64,000 nucleotides of DNA from Chelatococcus composti (GTDB lineage Bacteria; Pseudomonadota; Alphaproteobacteria; Rhizobiales; Beijerinckiaceae), in NCBI RefSeq assembly GCF_014201415.1, contig NZ_JACHEH010000005.1:248001-312000 (forward strand), written 5' to 3'. Position numbers and translations under genes: made by a program. Position 1 is the first letter of the stretch. Each line of letters starts with the position of its first letter. The notes beneath the pieces are model-generated. The model was not told the origin of the DNA, did not search any database, and worked only from the letters and a program-made list of their open reading frames with translations. Positions 43,228-51,598 of this stretch are shown here, in pieces.

Positions 43228-44382
43228 GTGCATACCAGCATTCTCGGGGGCAGCGCTGTCCTCGCCTGTGCCGGCATCATTGCCACGGCGGCGGTCTTCG
43301 GGCTGACCTACAGCCTGAGCGCGGCGCTGATCGCGCTCGATCTGGCCGAGCGTGGCCTCAGCGAGAGCCTCATCGGTGCCAACGCGGCGATGCATGCGGT
43401 CGGCGTGCTCGTCATGGCCTTCCTCCTGCCGCGGATCGGCGCGCGCTGGGGGCTGCGGCGCTCCATCACCGGCGCCCTTGCCCTGGCGGCACTGCTCCTG
43501 TGCCTTTTTCCGATGATGCCCCTCGTCTGGCTGTGGTTTCCGCTGCGCGTGGTGCTCGGTGCTGCCTCGGAGGTGCTCTTCGTCCTCTCCGAAACGTGGC
43601 TGAACGCGCTCACGTCCGAGGGCTCGCGGGCGCGCACCATGGGCGCCTACACGGCGGCGCTGTCCATCGGTTTCGCGCTTGGCCCGGTCATCCTCTCGCT
43701 CGTTGGGTCGGACGGCTTCACGGCGTACGGTGTCGGGGCCGCCCTCGTCGCGGCGGCGGCGCTCTTCGTCGCCCTGGCGCGGATCGCCGCCCCGGACTTC
43801 GAGAAGCCCGAGCACGGCAATCCCGTGCGCTATATGCGCCTCGCGCCCGTCGCCATGGGGGCGACGGCCCTCAACGCAGCCATCGAGACGGCGGGGCTGA
43901 CGTTCCTCACCCTCTATGCGATGTCGCTCGGCTGGGGCGAGGCGGAAGCAACGCAGCTCATGGCCTGCATGATGTTTGGCGCCATCGTCCTGCAGGTGCC
44001 CATCGGCTGGCTGGGCGACCGCATGGACCGGGAGCGCCTCATCGTGGCGCTCGCCGTGGTGTCGGCGCTCGGCGCGGCCATCTGGCCGTTCGTCCTCGCC
44101 AGCCCGGTCATGACCTACGCCCTGCTGTTCGTGTGGGGTGGCGTCTTCGTCGGCATCTACACGATGATGCTCGCGATTGTGGGCAGCCGATTCTCAGGCA
44201 GCGACCTCATCGGCATCTATGCCGGCATGGGCCTGTTCTGGGGTGTCGGCGCGCTCATCGGCCCCGCCCTTGCCGGCGTTGCCATGCAGGCCACCGGCCA
44301 CGGCCTGCCGATCTTCGTTGCGCTCATTTGCGGGCTGTTTGCGCTCGCGGCTGTCGCGTTCGGCCAGAAGGGGCGGCGCTAG
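43228..44382 (+). CDS. MFS transporter
   Basis: This 384-residue protein with 12 hydrophobic helices belongs to the YcaD/sugar-permease-like branch of the major facilitator superfamily. It starts at GTG 43228 after GAGAGG. Motif-A-like LPRIGARWGLRRS occurs between helices 2 and 3 and WLGDRMDRERL between helices 8 and 9, the duplicated loop typical of MFS proteins. SETWLNALTSEGSRAR matches the YcaD group. No ligand can be assigned. It follows the HdeD-fusion gene by nine bases and may be its operon partner. Confidence 0.87.
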   Translation: MHTSILGGSAVLACAGIIATAAVFGLTYSLSAALIALDLAERGLSESLIGANAAMHAVGVLVMAFLLPRIGARWGLRRSITGALALAALLLCLFPMMPLVWLWFPLRVVLGAASEVLFVLSETWLNALTSEGSRARTMGAYTAALSIGFALGPVILSLVGSDGFTAYGVGAALVAAAALFVALARIAAPDFEKPEHGNPVRYMRLAPVAMGATALNAAIETAGLTFLTLYAMSLGWGEAEATQLMACMMFGAIVLQVPIGWLGDRMDRERLIVALAVVSALGAAIWPFVLASPVMTYALLFVWGGVFVGIYTMMLAIVGSRFSGSDLIGIYAGMGLFWGVGALIGPALAGVAMQATGHGLPIFVALICGLFALAAVAFGQKGRR

Positions 44383-44466
44383 CGGGCCGAGACCCTCGCA
44401 ACTTGCAGCGGCTGCACAGGGGCGGTATGCCTTGCAGCTCTTGCGGGCGGGTGATCGTGGGGGGCT

Positions 44467-45482
44467 ATGCGGCTGGTTCTGTTGCTGGGTCCGACCATCC
44501 TGCTCGTGTTCTCGGCGAGCTTCCTGCTGGCGTGGACCCTCGACCGCCGCCTGAAGCATCTTCTGCTCTTCGGCCTGTCCTGCCTCTTCTTCTGCTTCGG
44601 CTCCCTATCGCAGATGCTGCAGATTCCGCCCGGCGCGGGGCCGAATGCCATCGTGTCGGCCTTCATTTACACGGTGAGCGTGCTGTGCTTCACAGAGGGG
44701 CTCCTCTGGCGGGCGGGCAAGCGCACGTCCTTCGCCGAGAAAGCCGCCGTCACACTCCTCATCGTGGGCGGCATCGCCTTCTTCTACTACGTGGAGCGGA
44801 GCCTCCTCGTCCGCATCTACATCCTCAACTTCGGTTACGGGCTGATCTGCCTCGTGACGGCCTGGCGGCTGCGCGTCATGTGCCGCGGGCGCCTGACGGA
44901 GCGCGTGTTGTTCTGGGCGCTGGTGGCCTTTGCACTGCACTTCTTGCCGTCACGGTTGGCGACGTCATCAATGAGGTGCGGCATGCCGGCAACCTCGACC
45001 CGCTGACGGGCGTCCTCAACCGCCGGGGTTTCGAGGAGGGCGCCGCCCAGCGGTTCTCGGACCCGCGCAGCCAGCCGCTGTGCCTCCTCCTTGCTGACAT
45101 CGACCGCTTCAAGAGCATCAACGACAGTTTCGGTCACCCGGTCGGCGACGAGGTGCTGCGCAACTTCGCAGCCTTGCTGCGGCAGGCGACACGATGGAGC
45201 GATCTCTGCGCGCGCCTCGGCGGCGAGGAATTCGCGCTGCTCCTGTGCGGCTGCGATGCCGCGGGTGGCGCCGCCTTCGCCGAGCGGCTGCGGGCGTCGG
45301 TCAGCGCGGCGCGCTTCGACGCCCTGCCGGAGGGCTGGCAGGTCACCGCGAGCTTCGGCATTGCCGAAGCCCGCGCGGGAGACAACCTCGCGGAGGTCGT
45401 GGCCCGGGCCGATGCCGCGCTCTATGCGGCGAAGAAGGCCGGCCGCAACAAGGTGCAGCAGCACGCCGCCGTCCTGGCCTGA
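44467..45482 (+). pseudogene. Membrane diguanylate cyclase broken by a frame-shifting deletion
   Basis: Two open frames make one gene. The 5' part (44467 to about 44942) encodes about five hydrophobic helices (LLLGPTILLVFSASFLLAW to VLFWALVAFALHF). The 3' part, in the -1 frame from about 44943 to 45482, encodes LAVTVGDVINEVRH and then a complete GGDEF domain with LGGEEF and the inhibitory-site RWSD five residues before it. The last helix ends abruptly and runs out of frame into a cytoplasmic linker, so a short segment, probably containing a final helix, seems lost. The GGDEF half has kept all active residues. A sequencing or assembly error is the alternative. Confidence 0.75.
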
Positions 45483-45507
45483 GCCCGTGGCCCGCCTTCC
45501 GCAGACG

Positions 45508-45963
45508 TCAGGCGTTGCCCGCGCGCGAATGGTTGCCCGTCTGCGTATGCATGCCGCCGCGACGGGAGATGCCGGCGAGCGCCTCCCCCGCTGGGCCCTG
45601 CTGCATCATGGCGACGTCGCCCAGCGAGAGGATACCGACGAGGCGCTTGTTGCGGTCGACGACCGGGATACGCCGGATCTGCTGCTCGCCGAGGTTGTGC
45701 GCCACATCGTCGAGATCCTCATCCTCGAAGCAGTAGCAGATGTCACGCGTCATGACGTCGCCGACGCGGGCAGCGGGGCCCTGGCCGGCGGCAACCGCGC
45801 GCACCGCGATGTCGCGGTCGGTGATCATGCCCACGAGACGGTCGTTATCGCCCACGGGCAGCACGCCTGCGTCGATGTCCGCCATCATGCGGGCGGCTTC
45901 CTGGATCGTGTGGTCCGGGCTCGCGATGCTGACATTGCGCGTCATCGCTTCGCTCACTCTCAT
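45508..45963 (-). CDS. CBS-domain pair protein
   Basis: This 151-residue protein made of two CBS motifs (about residues 8-62 and 72-128: TIQEAARMMADIDAGVLPVGDNDRLVGMITDRDI and DDVAHNLGEQQIRRIPVVDRNKRLVGILSLGDV) forms one Bateman module that likely binds adenine nucleotides. Stand-alone CBS proteins are often stress-induced in Rhizobiales. The start at 45963 has AGGAGG five bases upstream. The C-terminal 20 residues are basic and probably disordered. It is convergent with the broken cyclase gene and has no clear partner. Confidence 0.9.
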   Translation of the reverse strand: MRVSEAMTRNVSIASPDHTIQEAARMMADIDAGVLPVGDNDRLVGMITDRDIAVRAVAAGQGPAARVGDVMTRDICYCFEDEDLDDVAHNLGEQQIRRIPVVDRNKRLVGILSLGDVAMMQQGPAGEALAGISRRGGMHTQTGNHSRAGNA

Positions 45964-46227
45964 CGTTCCCTCCTGTCGGTTTGCAGGGCAGGCGGCCGGA
46001 CGTCTCGCCGGCCGGCTGCCGGACGCTCCCAACTGCCTCGATGCCCGTCTGTTCCGCCGGCCGGGGGCTGATCCGGAACCATAGCGGCCAGCGGCGGTTG
46101 GGCGGGCCTGTCAAGAGGCAGGTGGCGGTGCAGTCTCGCGGTTGCCGTGGTCTTGCCCCTTCGGCCTGCCAGGATGTTTTCGGCGGCGTCTCCGGAAAAG
46201 GCGACCGGACCGTCGAGGAGCGAGGGC

Positions 46228-46956
46228 GTGCCCGACCGGAAGATCACCATCGACGTCGACAGGACACAGCTCGGCGGCCTCGTCATCGAGCCGCGCACCG
46301 GTCTGCCCGGCGTCCTCTTCGTCCACGGCTGGGCGGGCAGCCAGGAGCGCGATCTCAGCCGCGCCCTGAGCATGTCGCGGCTCGGCTGCATCTGCCTGAC
46401 CTTCGACATGCGCGGCCACGGCGCGCGCGCCGACCAGCTACGCATGGTGACGCGACAGGACAACCTGGCGGACCTGTGCGCCGCCTATGACGTGCTGACG
46501 GAGCAGCCGAACATCGACAAGGGTTCCATTGCCGTTGTGGGCAGTTCCTACGGGGGCTATCTCGCGGCTCTGCTCACCGCACAGCGCCCGGTGCGGTGGC
46601 TGGCGTTGCGCGTGCCGGCGCTCTACCGCGACGATGGCTGGACCGTGCCGAAATTCAGCCTCAACCGGGCCGAGCTCGCGCGCTATCGCCAGCGCTTCGT
46701 TCCGCGCGAGGAAAACCGCGCCCTGCGGGAATGCGAACGCTTCAAGGGTGATGTCCTCATCGTCGAATCCGAGAACGACGACATCGTTCCCCATCCGGCC
46801 GTGGCGAGCTACCTGTCCGCCTTCATCAACGCCCGCTCCGTGACCTACCGCGTGCTCGAGGGGGCCGACCACGCCCTGTCGCGCGAGAGTGACCGGCAGG
46901 CCTATGACGCGCTCCTGCTGCGCTGGGTGCGGGAGATGATCCTTGGCGCCCGCTAG
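46228..46956 (+). CDS. Alpha/beta hydrolase (prolyl-oligopeptidase-like core)
   Basis: This 242-residue serine hydrolase has HGWAGSQ (oxyanion region), nucleophile Ser in VGSSYGGY (GxSxG), Asp in ESENDDIVPHP and His in GADHALS. FDMRGHGAR follows beta-4 as in acyl-peptide-hydrolase and dienelactone-hydrolase-like enzymes. There is no signal peptide. The GTG at 46228 is preferred because GAGGAGCGAGGG precedes it and the family core begins soon after; an upstream in-frame ATG is possible. Its TAG stop shares the CTAG at 46953-46956 with the oppositely oriented merR-type gene. Confidence 0.85.
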   Translation: MPDRKITIDVDRTQLGGLVIEPRTGLPGVLFVHGWAGSQERDLSRALSMSRLGCICLTFDMRGHGARADQLRMVTRQDNLADLCAAYDVLTEQPNIDKGSIAVVGSSYGGYLAALLTAQRPVRWLALRVPALYRDDGWTVPKFSLNRAELARYRQRFVPREENRALRECERFKGDVLIVESENDDIVPHPAVASYLSAFINARSVTYRVLEGADHALSRESDRQAYDALLLRWVREMILGAR

Positions 46957-47330
46957 GCCGCTCCGACGCGACAGGGCGACGTCGAGGCGAGGCTTTCCAG
47001 ATAGCCCGACAGGATGCGCCGGCTCTGCTCGAGGGTCGCGATCCTGCGGTCGAGTGTCTCGACCTCGTGGCGAAGGGCGGCCACCAGCTCCGGACAGGGG
47101 TCGAAATCGGGCCGGTCGGTGACGACGCAGGGCAGGAAGCGGCGGATGAGATCCAGCTTGAGCCCCGCTTCGCTCAGCATGCGGATGCGCCGCACCGTCT
47201 CTTCTTCGGCGGGGCCGTAGTCGCGATAGCCGGATGCCTTGCGCGGAGGACGGAGCAGGCCCTCCTGCTCATAATAGCGCAGCATCCGCACGCTGACGCC
47301 GGTACGTTTCGACAGTGTTCCAATCTGCAT
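46953..47330 (-). CDS. MerR family transcriptional regulator
   Basis: The 125-residue regulator has an N-terminal winged helix (IGTLSKRTGVSVRMLRYYEQEGLLRPPR, then SGYRDYGPAEEETVRRI) and a dimerisation coiled coil (ELVAALRHEVETLDRRIATLEQSRRIL). Cysteines occur in LPCVVTDRPDFDPCPE, just before the coiled coil, and near the C-terminus, so redox or metal sensing is conceivable but not shown. It is divergent from the hydrolase gene at 47400, with a perfect palindrome in between, so it should control that gene and itself. Confidence 0.9.
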   Translation of the reverse strand: MQIGTLSKRTGVSVRMLRYYEQEGLLRPPRKASGYRDYGPAEEETVRRIRMLSEAGLKLDLIRRFLPCVVTDRPDFDPCPELVAALRHEVETLDRRIATLEQSRRILSGYLESLASTSPCRVGAA

Positions 47331-47339
47331 TGCACGTCC

Positions 47340-47361
47340 TTGACCCTGACAGCGCTGTCAG
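47340..47361 (+). promoter_or_regulatory. MerR-type operator/promoter
   Basis: TTGACC (47340-47345) is followed directly by the perfect 16-base palindrome CTGACAGCGCTGTCAG (47346-47361), which occupies the spacer before a weak -10 (around 47363-47370). A dyad inside the -35/-10 spacer is the classic MerR arrangement. It drives the alpha/beta hydrolase gene at 47400 and abuts the merR start at 47330. Confidence 0.7.
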
Positions 47362-47399
47362 ACTGTAGCGTCGCCGTCGCCTCATGGAAAGGAGCGGAG

Positions 47400-48203
47400 A
47401 TGCGAATGCCCTACGTGGAATGTCGAGGTGCCCGGGTTCACTACAGGGTCGATGGAAGCGGCGAACCGCTGGTGCTGGTGCACGGAACCGGAGGCGATGC
47501 GGAGTCGAACTGGGCGCTCGTCGTCGAGCGTCTTGCACGGGAGTGGACTGTGATCCGGCCGGACTATGCGGGGTCCGGCGCTACCGAGGATGACGGCCGC
47601 CCGCTCACGGCGGACTATCTGACCGCCCAGATCATGGCAGCGGCCGAGGCGGCCGGATTTGGCAGCTATCATCTTCTCGGCTTCTCGCTGGGTGCCGCGC
47701 TTGCCGCCAAGATCGCCGGCGATTTTCCCGAGCGCGTGCGCTCGCTCATCCTGCTTGCGGGTTTCCAGTCCTCGCGCGATGCCCGGTCGAAGATGCAGTT
47801 CGAGCTGTGGCGCGACCTCATGGCCGCGAACCGCCGGGCAATGGCACGCCTCATCCTCCTCACCGGTTTCAGCCCGGATGCGGTGGCCGCCTTCGGGGCC
47901 GACGGCGTAGCCCAGGCGGTGGAAGACACGCTGACGGGAATCAACTGGGACGGCATGGTCCGACAGGTCGAGCTCGACCTGGCGATCGACGTGAGCGACA
48001 GCATTGCGAAAATAACCGCGCCGACGCTGTCCATTGGCTGCACGCATGATTACATGGTGCCTCCCGCGCACGCCAGGGCGCTGGCCGAGGCCATCCCGTC
48101 CGCGCGTTATGCAGAGCTGCCGACGGGCCATCTGGCGCCGATGGAAAAGCCGGACGCGCTTGTCGATATCGTCGTTTCCTTCCTGAGGGAACAGCGGCGG
48201 TGA
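47400..48203 (+). CDS. Alpha/beta hydrolase under MerR control
   Basis: This 267-residue hydrolase has the standard order of motifs: HGTGGDAES oxyanion loop, nucleophile Ser in LGFSLGAALA, Asp in GCTHDYMVPP, and His in TGHLAPMEKP. The short lid between beta-6 and beta-7 (FELWRDLMAANRRAMARLIL) is helical. No signal peptide. The ATG at 47400 has AAAGGAG upstream. MerR-controlled divergent expression suggests induction by a xenobiotic or stress ligand, with the enzyme perhaps acting as an esterase or lactonase; the substrate is unknown. Confidence 0.87.
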   Translation: MRMPYVECRGARVHYRVDGSGEPLVLVHGTGGDAESNWALVVERLAREWTVIRPDYAGSGATEDDGRPLTADYLTAQIMAAAEAAGFGSYHLLGFSLGAALAAKIAGDFPERVRSLILLAGFQSSRDARSKMQFELWRDLMAANRRAMARLILLTGFSPDAVAAFGADGVAQAVEDTLTGINWDGMVRQVELDLAIDVSDSIAKITAPTLSIGCTHDYMVPPAHARALAEAIPSARYAELPTGHLAPMEKPDALVDIVVSFLREQRR

Positions 48204-48413
48204 CAGGCGGGGGCCATCTCGCCTTCGACGTGCAGTGTCCGGACGGGGATTGCACCATCTCGCACGCGCACTGCGGCACTGTGTCTGAAAAGCCGCTCGA
48301 CGCGGCTTGCAGGACGCGCTAAGGCATTCTTATGGCCCGGCGACGCTCCGGCAGTTTCGGGCGTCTCGGCACGTGCCGGCGCGACAGTTGTATTCCTTCT
48401 TCCGTTGAAGGCG

Positions 48414-49739
48414 ATGGCTACTTCAAGTTCAATGCCGGCCCGCGCCGGCGTGCAGGGCATTCACAAGGTCATTCTCGCCACACTGGCCGAGGAATCGAAG
48501 AATCTCGTGGATGCCTTCTATGAGATATTCCTGAACGATCCCCGTGGTTCGCGCTATCTGACGCACCGGCAGGTGAACCAGCGGCTGCGCCACGTGCTGG
48601 AGCGGTGGCTCTTCGACCTGTTCGAGCACTATCCGCCCATCATTGACAGTGAATCGCAGCGGAGCCTCGGTGAGGCCCACGCCCGCCTCGGCGTCCCGAT
48701 GGACCTCGTGCTGCGGGGAGCGGCCTGCCTCAGAAGCGGTCTGAGTAGGAGGCTCGCCGAGCAGATGAATGACGCGAAGGAGCTCGGCGAGGCGCTCACC
48801 AACGTCTCGCAGGCTTTCGACAACGCCATCATCGAGATGAGCGAGGCGTATGTGTCGGGCGCGCGCATGCGGGCGCGCACCGCCGAAAGCTACAGGCTGT
48901 TTTCCCTCGGGCGCGACGTTGCCATCGAGCGCGAGGCGCAGCGCGCTGCGCTGATGGAGTGGAGCCAGTCCATCCTCTTCGGGCTTCTTGCCGGCGACCG
49001 CGACTTCCCGCCCCTGAGCGACTCCGAGTTCGGCCTCTGGTTCCGGCACCGCGCATCGATCCTGTTCGACGAGGCGCCGGAGTTCCCGCGCATCCAGGCG
49101 GCCATGAACGAGATCGACAGAAACATCCTGCCGTTGGCCCGGACGGTGAGCGCCGGCGACATGCCGCAGCTTGCGGCGCGCTTCCAGAAGGAGGTCGACG
49201 AGGTCAAGTTCCTGCTCGGCGAGATGTTCCAGCAGATCGCGGGCGTCGACCAGGGCACCGACCCGCTCACGCGCACGCTGAACCGGCGCTTCCTCTCGAC
49301 GGTTCTGTCGCGCGAGATCGTCACGGCGTCTGCCGCGCAGTCGCTCTTCTCGATCTGCATGATCGACGTGGATCACTTCAAGGACATCAACGATCGTTTC
49401 GGCCATCCCGCGGGCGACGCGGTCCTCAAGCAGATCGCGGGCCGCATCCAGGACAGCATCCGCCCGAGTGATTTCATCTTCCGCTACGGCGGGGAGGAAT
49501 TCCTCGTGCTGCTGGTTGAGGCCGAGGAGCACGAGGCCATGCAGGTGGCGGAGCGGATCCGTTCCGCTGTGGAGGCGACGCCCGTCGACGTGCAGGGGGC
49601 GCAGGAGCTCACTGTCACCGTCTCGATCGGCGTCGCCACCTACGACGGCCATCCCGACTACCAGACGCTCGTAGAGCGCGCGGACCGTGCGCTCTACCAG
49701 GCCAAGCGCCTCGGCAGGAACCAGGTGGTGGCCGGGTAG
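48414..49739 (+). CDS. Globin-coupled diguanylate cyclase (DosC-like)
   Basis: The 441-residue oxygen sensor is built like E. coli DosC. The N-terminal globin (about residues 15-155) carries the proximal His89 in GEAHARLGVPMDLV, the same motif as DosC. A middle helical region follows (about 160-275), then a GGDEF domain with active GGEEF at 359-363 and an inhibitory-site RPSD at 350-353, five residues before it. It should make c-di-GMP depending on heme ligation state. The start is uncertain among TTG 48405, ATG 48414 and ATG 48432; 48414 is closest to a GAAGG site. No partner DosP-like gene is adjacent. Confidence 0.9.
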   Translation: MATSSSMPARAGVQGIHKVILATLAEESKNLVDAFYEIFLNDPRGSRYLTHRQVNQRLRHVLERWLFDLFEHYPPIIDSESQRSLGEAHARLGVPMDLVLRGAACLRSGLSRRLAEQMNDAKELGEALTNVSQAFDNAIIEMSEAYVSGARMRARTAESYRLFSLGRDVAIEREAQRAALMEWSQSILFGLLAGDRDFPPLSDSEFGLWFRHRASILFDEAPEFPRIQAAMNEIDRNILPLARTVSAGDMPQLAARFQKEVDEVKFLLGEMFQQIAGVDQGTDPLTRTLNRRFLSTVLSREIVTASAAQSLFSICMIDVDHFKDINDRFGHPAGDAVLKQIAGRIQDSIRPSDFIFRYGGEEFLVLLVEAEEHEAMQVAERIRSAVEATPVDVQGAQELTVTVSIGVATYDGHPDYQTLVERADRALYQAKRLGRNQVVAG

Positions 49740-49747
49740 ACGGTGCC

Positions 49748-50839
49748 TCAGCGGCCGAAGGTCGGGCGGTACTGCCGTGTCGCGCCGAAACGGTAGGGCG
49801 GCGCGACGACGAGTTCGACGCCGAGTTCCTCCGCGGCATGCCACGGCCAGCGTGGATTGTTGAGGGCCACCCGGCCAAGTGCCACGGCGTCGGCCTCGCC
49901 CGTCGCGATGATGCCTTCCGCGTGCAGGGGCGAGCGGATCATGCCGACGGTGATGACCGGGATACCCACCTCGCGCTTGATGCGGGAGGCGAAGGGGAGC
50001 TGGTAGGCAGGGCCGACAGGGATCTGGGCCGGGGCATTGCCGCCGCTGGAGACGTCCACATAGGCGCAGCCCCGTTCGTGCAGTGCCCTGGCCAGCGCCA
50101 CGGCCTCGTCCGGCACGATGCCGCCCTCGAGCCAGTCGGTGCCGTTGAAGCGCATGCCGACCGGATAGGACGGCGGACAGGCGGCCTTGACGGCCTCGAA
50201 CACCGCCAGCGGCAGGCGCATGCGGTTCTCAAGCGAGCCGCCCCACCTGTCCTGCCGCCGGTTGGCCAGCGGCGAGAGGAAGCTCGACAGCAGGTAGCCG
50301 TGCGCGCCGTGGATCTCGATGGTGTCGAAACCGATTCTCACCGCGCGCCGTGCTGCGGCGGCAAAGTCGTCGATCACCTTCTGGATGCCGGCCTCGTCCA
50401 GCTCGAGGGGCGTTTGCCAGCCTTCGGCGAAGGGCACCGGCGAGGGGCCGAGCACGCGCCAGCCGCCCTTCTCCGGCGGGACATGTCCGCCGTCCCACGG
50501 CCGCGCGGTCGAGGCCTTCCGCCCCGCATGGCCGAGCTGGATGCCGAACGGCATGTCTGAGAACTGCCGCGCGAAGGCCAGCGCCGAAGCCATGGCTTCT
50601 TCGGTCTCGTCGTCCCACAGGCCGAGGCAGGCGGGCGTGATGCGGCCTTCCGGGGAGACGCCGGTCGCCTCAACCATCATCAGGCCGGCGCAGGAGAGGG
50701 CGTAGCTGCTCCAGTGCTGGCGGTGCCAGTCGGTGGCGCGGCCGTTTTCCGCGCTGTACTGGCACATCGGCGAGATGACGATGCGATTGGGCAGCTCCAG
50801 GCTGCCGAGGCGCAGAGGCGTGAAGAGGTTTGACGTCAT
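49748..50839 (-). CDS. NADH:flavin oxidoreductase (old yellow enzyme, YqjM class)
   Basis: This 363-residue FMN ene-reductase has LFTPLRLGSLELPNRIVISPMCQYSAENG with the YqjM-type Cys and Tyr, and QLGHAGRKA. The His pair with catalytic Tyr follows (IEIHGAHGYLLSSFLSP), then NRRQDRWGGSLENRMR and the FMN-phosphate-binding VGMIRSP and ADAVALGR. It should reduce activated alkenes with NAD(P)H. The ATG at 50839 is preferred because the OYE core starts at once and GGAACCC precedes it weakly. It is the last gene of a minus-strand cluster with two SDRs and an ABC importer. Confidence 0.92.
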   Translation of the reverse strand: MTSNLFTPLRLGSLELPNRIVISPMCQYSAENGRATDWHRQHWSSYALSCAGLMMVEATGVSPEGRITPACLGLWDDETEEAMASALAFARQFSDMPFGIQLGHAGRKASTARPWDGGHVPPEKGGWRVLGPSPVPFAEGWQTPLELDEAGIQKVIDDFAAAARRAVRIGFDTIEIHGAHGYLLSSFLSPLANRRQDRWGGSLENRMRLPLAVFEAVKAACPPSYPVGMRFNGTDWLEGGIVPDEAVALARALHERGCAYVDVSSGGNAPAQIPVGPAYQLPFASRIKREVGIPVITVGMIRSPLHAEGIIATGEADAVALGRVALNNPRWPWHAAEELGVELVVAPPYRFGATRQYRPTFGR

Positions 50840-50864
50840 GGGTTCCTTGCCCGTGGGCTCCCGA

Positions 50865-51596
50865 TCACTCGCTGTTGCGCACGCGCGCGGCCGTCCAGCC
50901 GCCATCGACCGCGATGGTCTGGCCGCAGACGAAGGCCGCGTCGTCGGATGCGAGGAAGGCTATCACGTTGGCCACGTCGCGCACGTCACCAGCTCGGCCG
51001 ACGGGCGTGCCCTGCAGGATGAGCTCGCGGTAGACGGCGTCCGTCAGCAGCCGCTCCGTCATGGTCGTCAGGATCAGCCCCGGCGCGACGGCGTTCACGC
51101 GGATGCCGCGCGGGGCATAGTCGGCCGTCATCTGGCGGGTCAGGCCGTCGATGCCGGCCTTCGACGCCGCATAGGCCGCATTGTTGCGCCAGCCGACGAG
51201 CCCGAAGATGGATGCGACGTGGATGATGCAGCCGGCGCCGCGTGCCAGCATGTCGGGGAGCACCTCACGCGACATGCGGAAGGCGGTGGTGAGGTTGGTT
51301 TCGATGATCCGCGACCAGCCGGCATCGTCCGTCTCGTGGACGGCACGCGCACCGCCCACGCCCGCATTGTTGACGAGAACATCGACCCGCCCGAAGCGCT
51401 CGAGAACTGCGCCCACGATGCGGGCGGGGGCGGCGGGGTCGACGAGATCCTCGACGAGATCGAGGCGGTTCTCATGAGCCGGGGCATCGGCCTCGGCACG
51501 GTCGACGGTACAGACATGAAAGCCGTCGGCGAGCAGCCGGGCGGCCGTGGCAGCGCCGATGCCGGCAGCCGCACCAGTGACGATGGCAACACGCAT
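50865..51596 (-). CDS. SDR family oxidoreductase
   Basis: The 243-residue classical SDR has TGAAAGIG cofactor loop at the N-terminus, CTVDRAEAD after beta-2 (Asp suggests NAD), NNAGVGG, the VASIFG serine and Tyr-Ala-Ala-Ser-Lys catalytic motif, and DGGWTAA near the end. It starts two bases after the upstream SDR gene's stop and is presumably cotranscribed with it. Two SDRs plus an OYE suggest stepwise oxidation or reduction of a hydroxylated, unsaturated substrate. Confidence 0.9.
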   Translation of the reverse strand: MRVAIVTGAAAGIGAATAARLLADGFHVCTVDRAEADAPAHENRLDLVEDLVDPAAPARIVGAVLERFGRVDVLVNNAGVGGARAVHETDDAGWSRIIETNLTTAFRMSREVLPDMLARGAGCIIHVASIFGLVGWRNNAAYAASKAGIDGLTRQMTADYAPRGIRVNAVAPGLILTTMTERLLTDAVYRELILQGTPVGRAGDVRDVANVIAFLASDDAAFVCGQTIAVDGGWTAARVRNSE

Positions 51597-51598
51597 GA

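Noticed and set aside
45508-46032. Longer start for the CBS protein (23 extra codons)
   Set aside because: ATG at 45963 has AGGAGG at ideal spacing, and the extra N-terminal residues are Pro/Arg/Ala-rich without structure.
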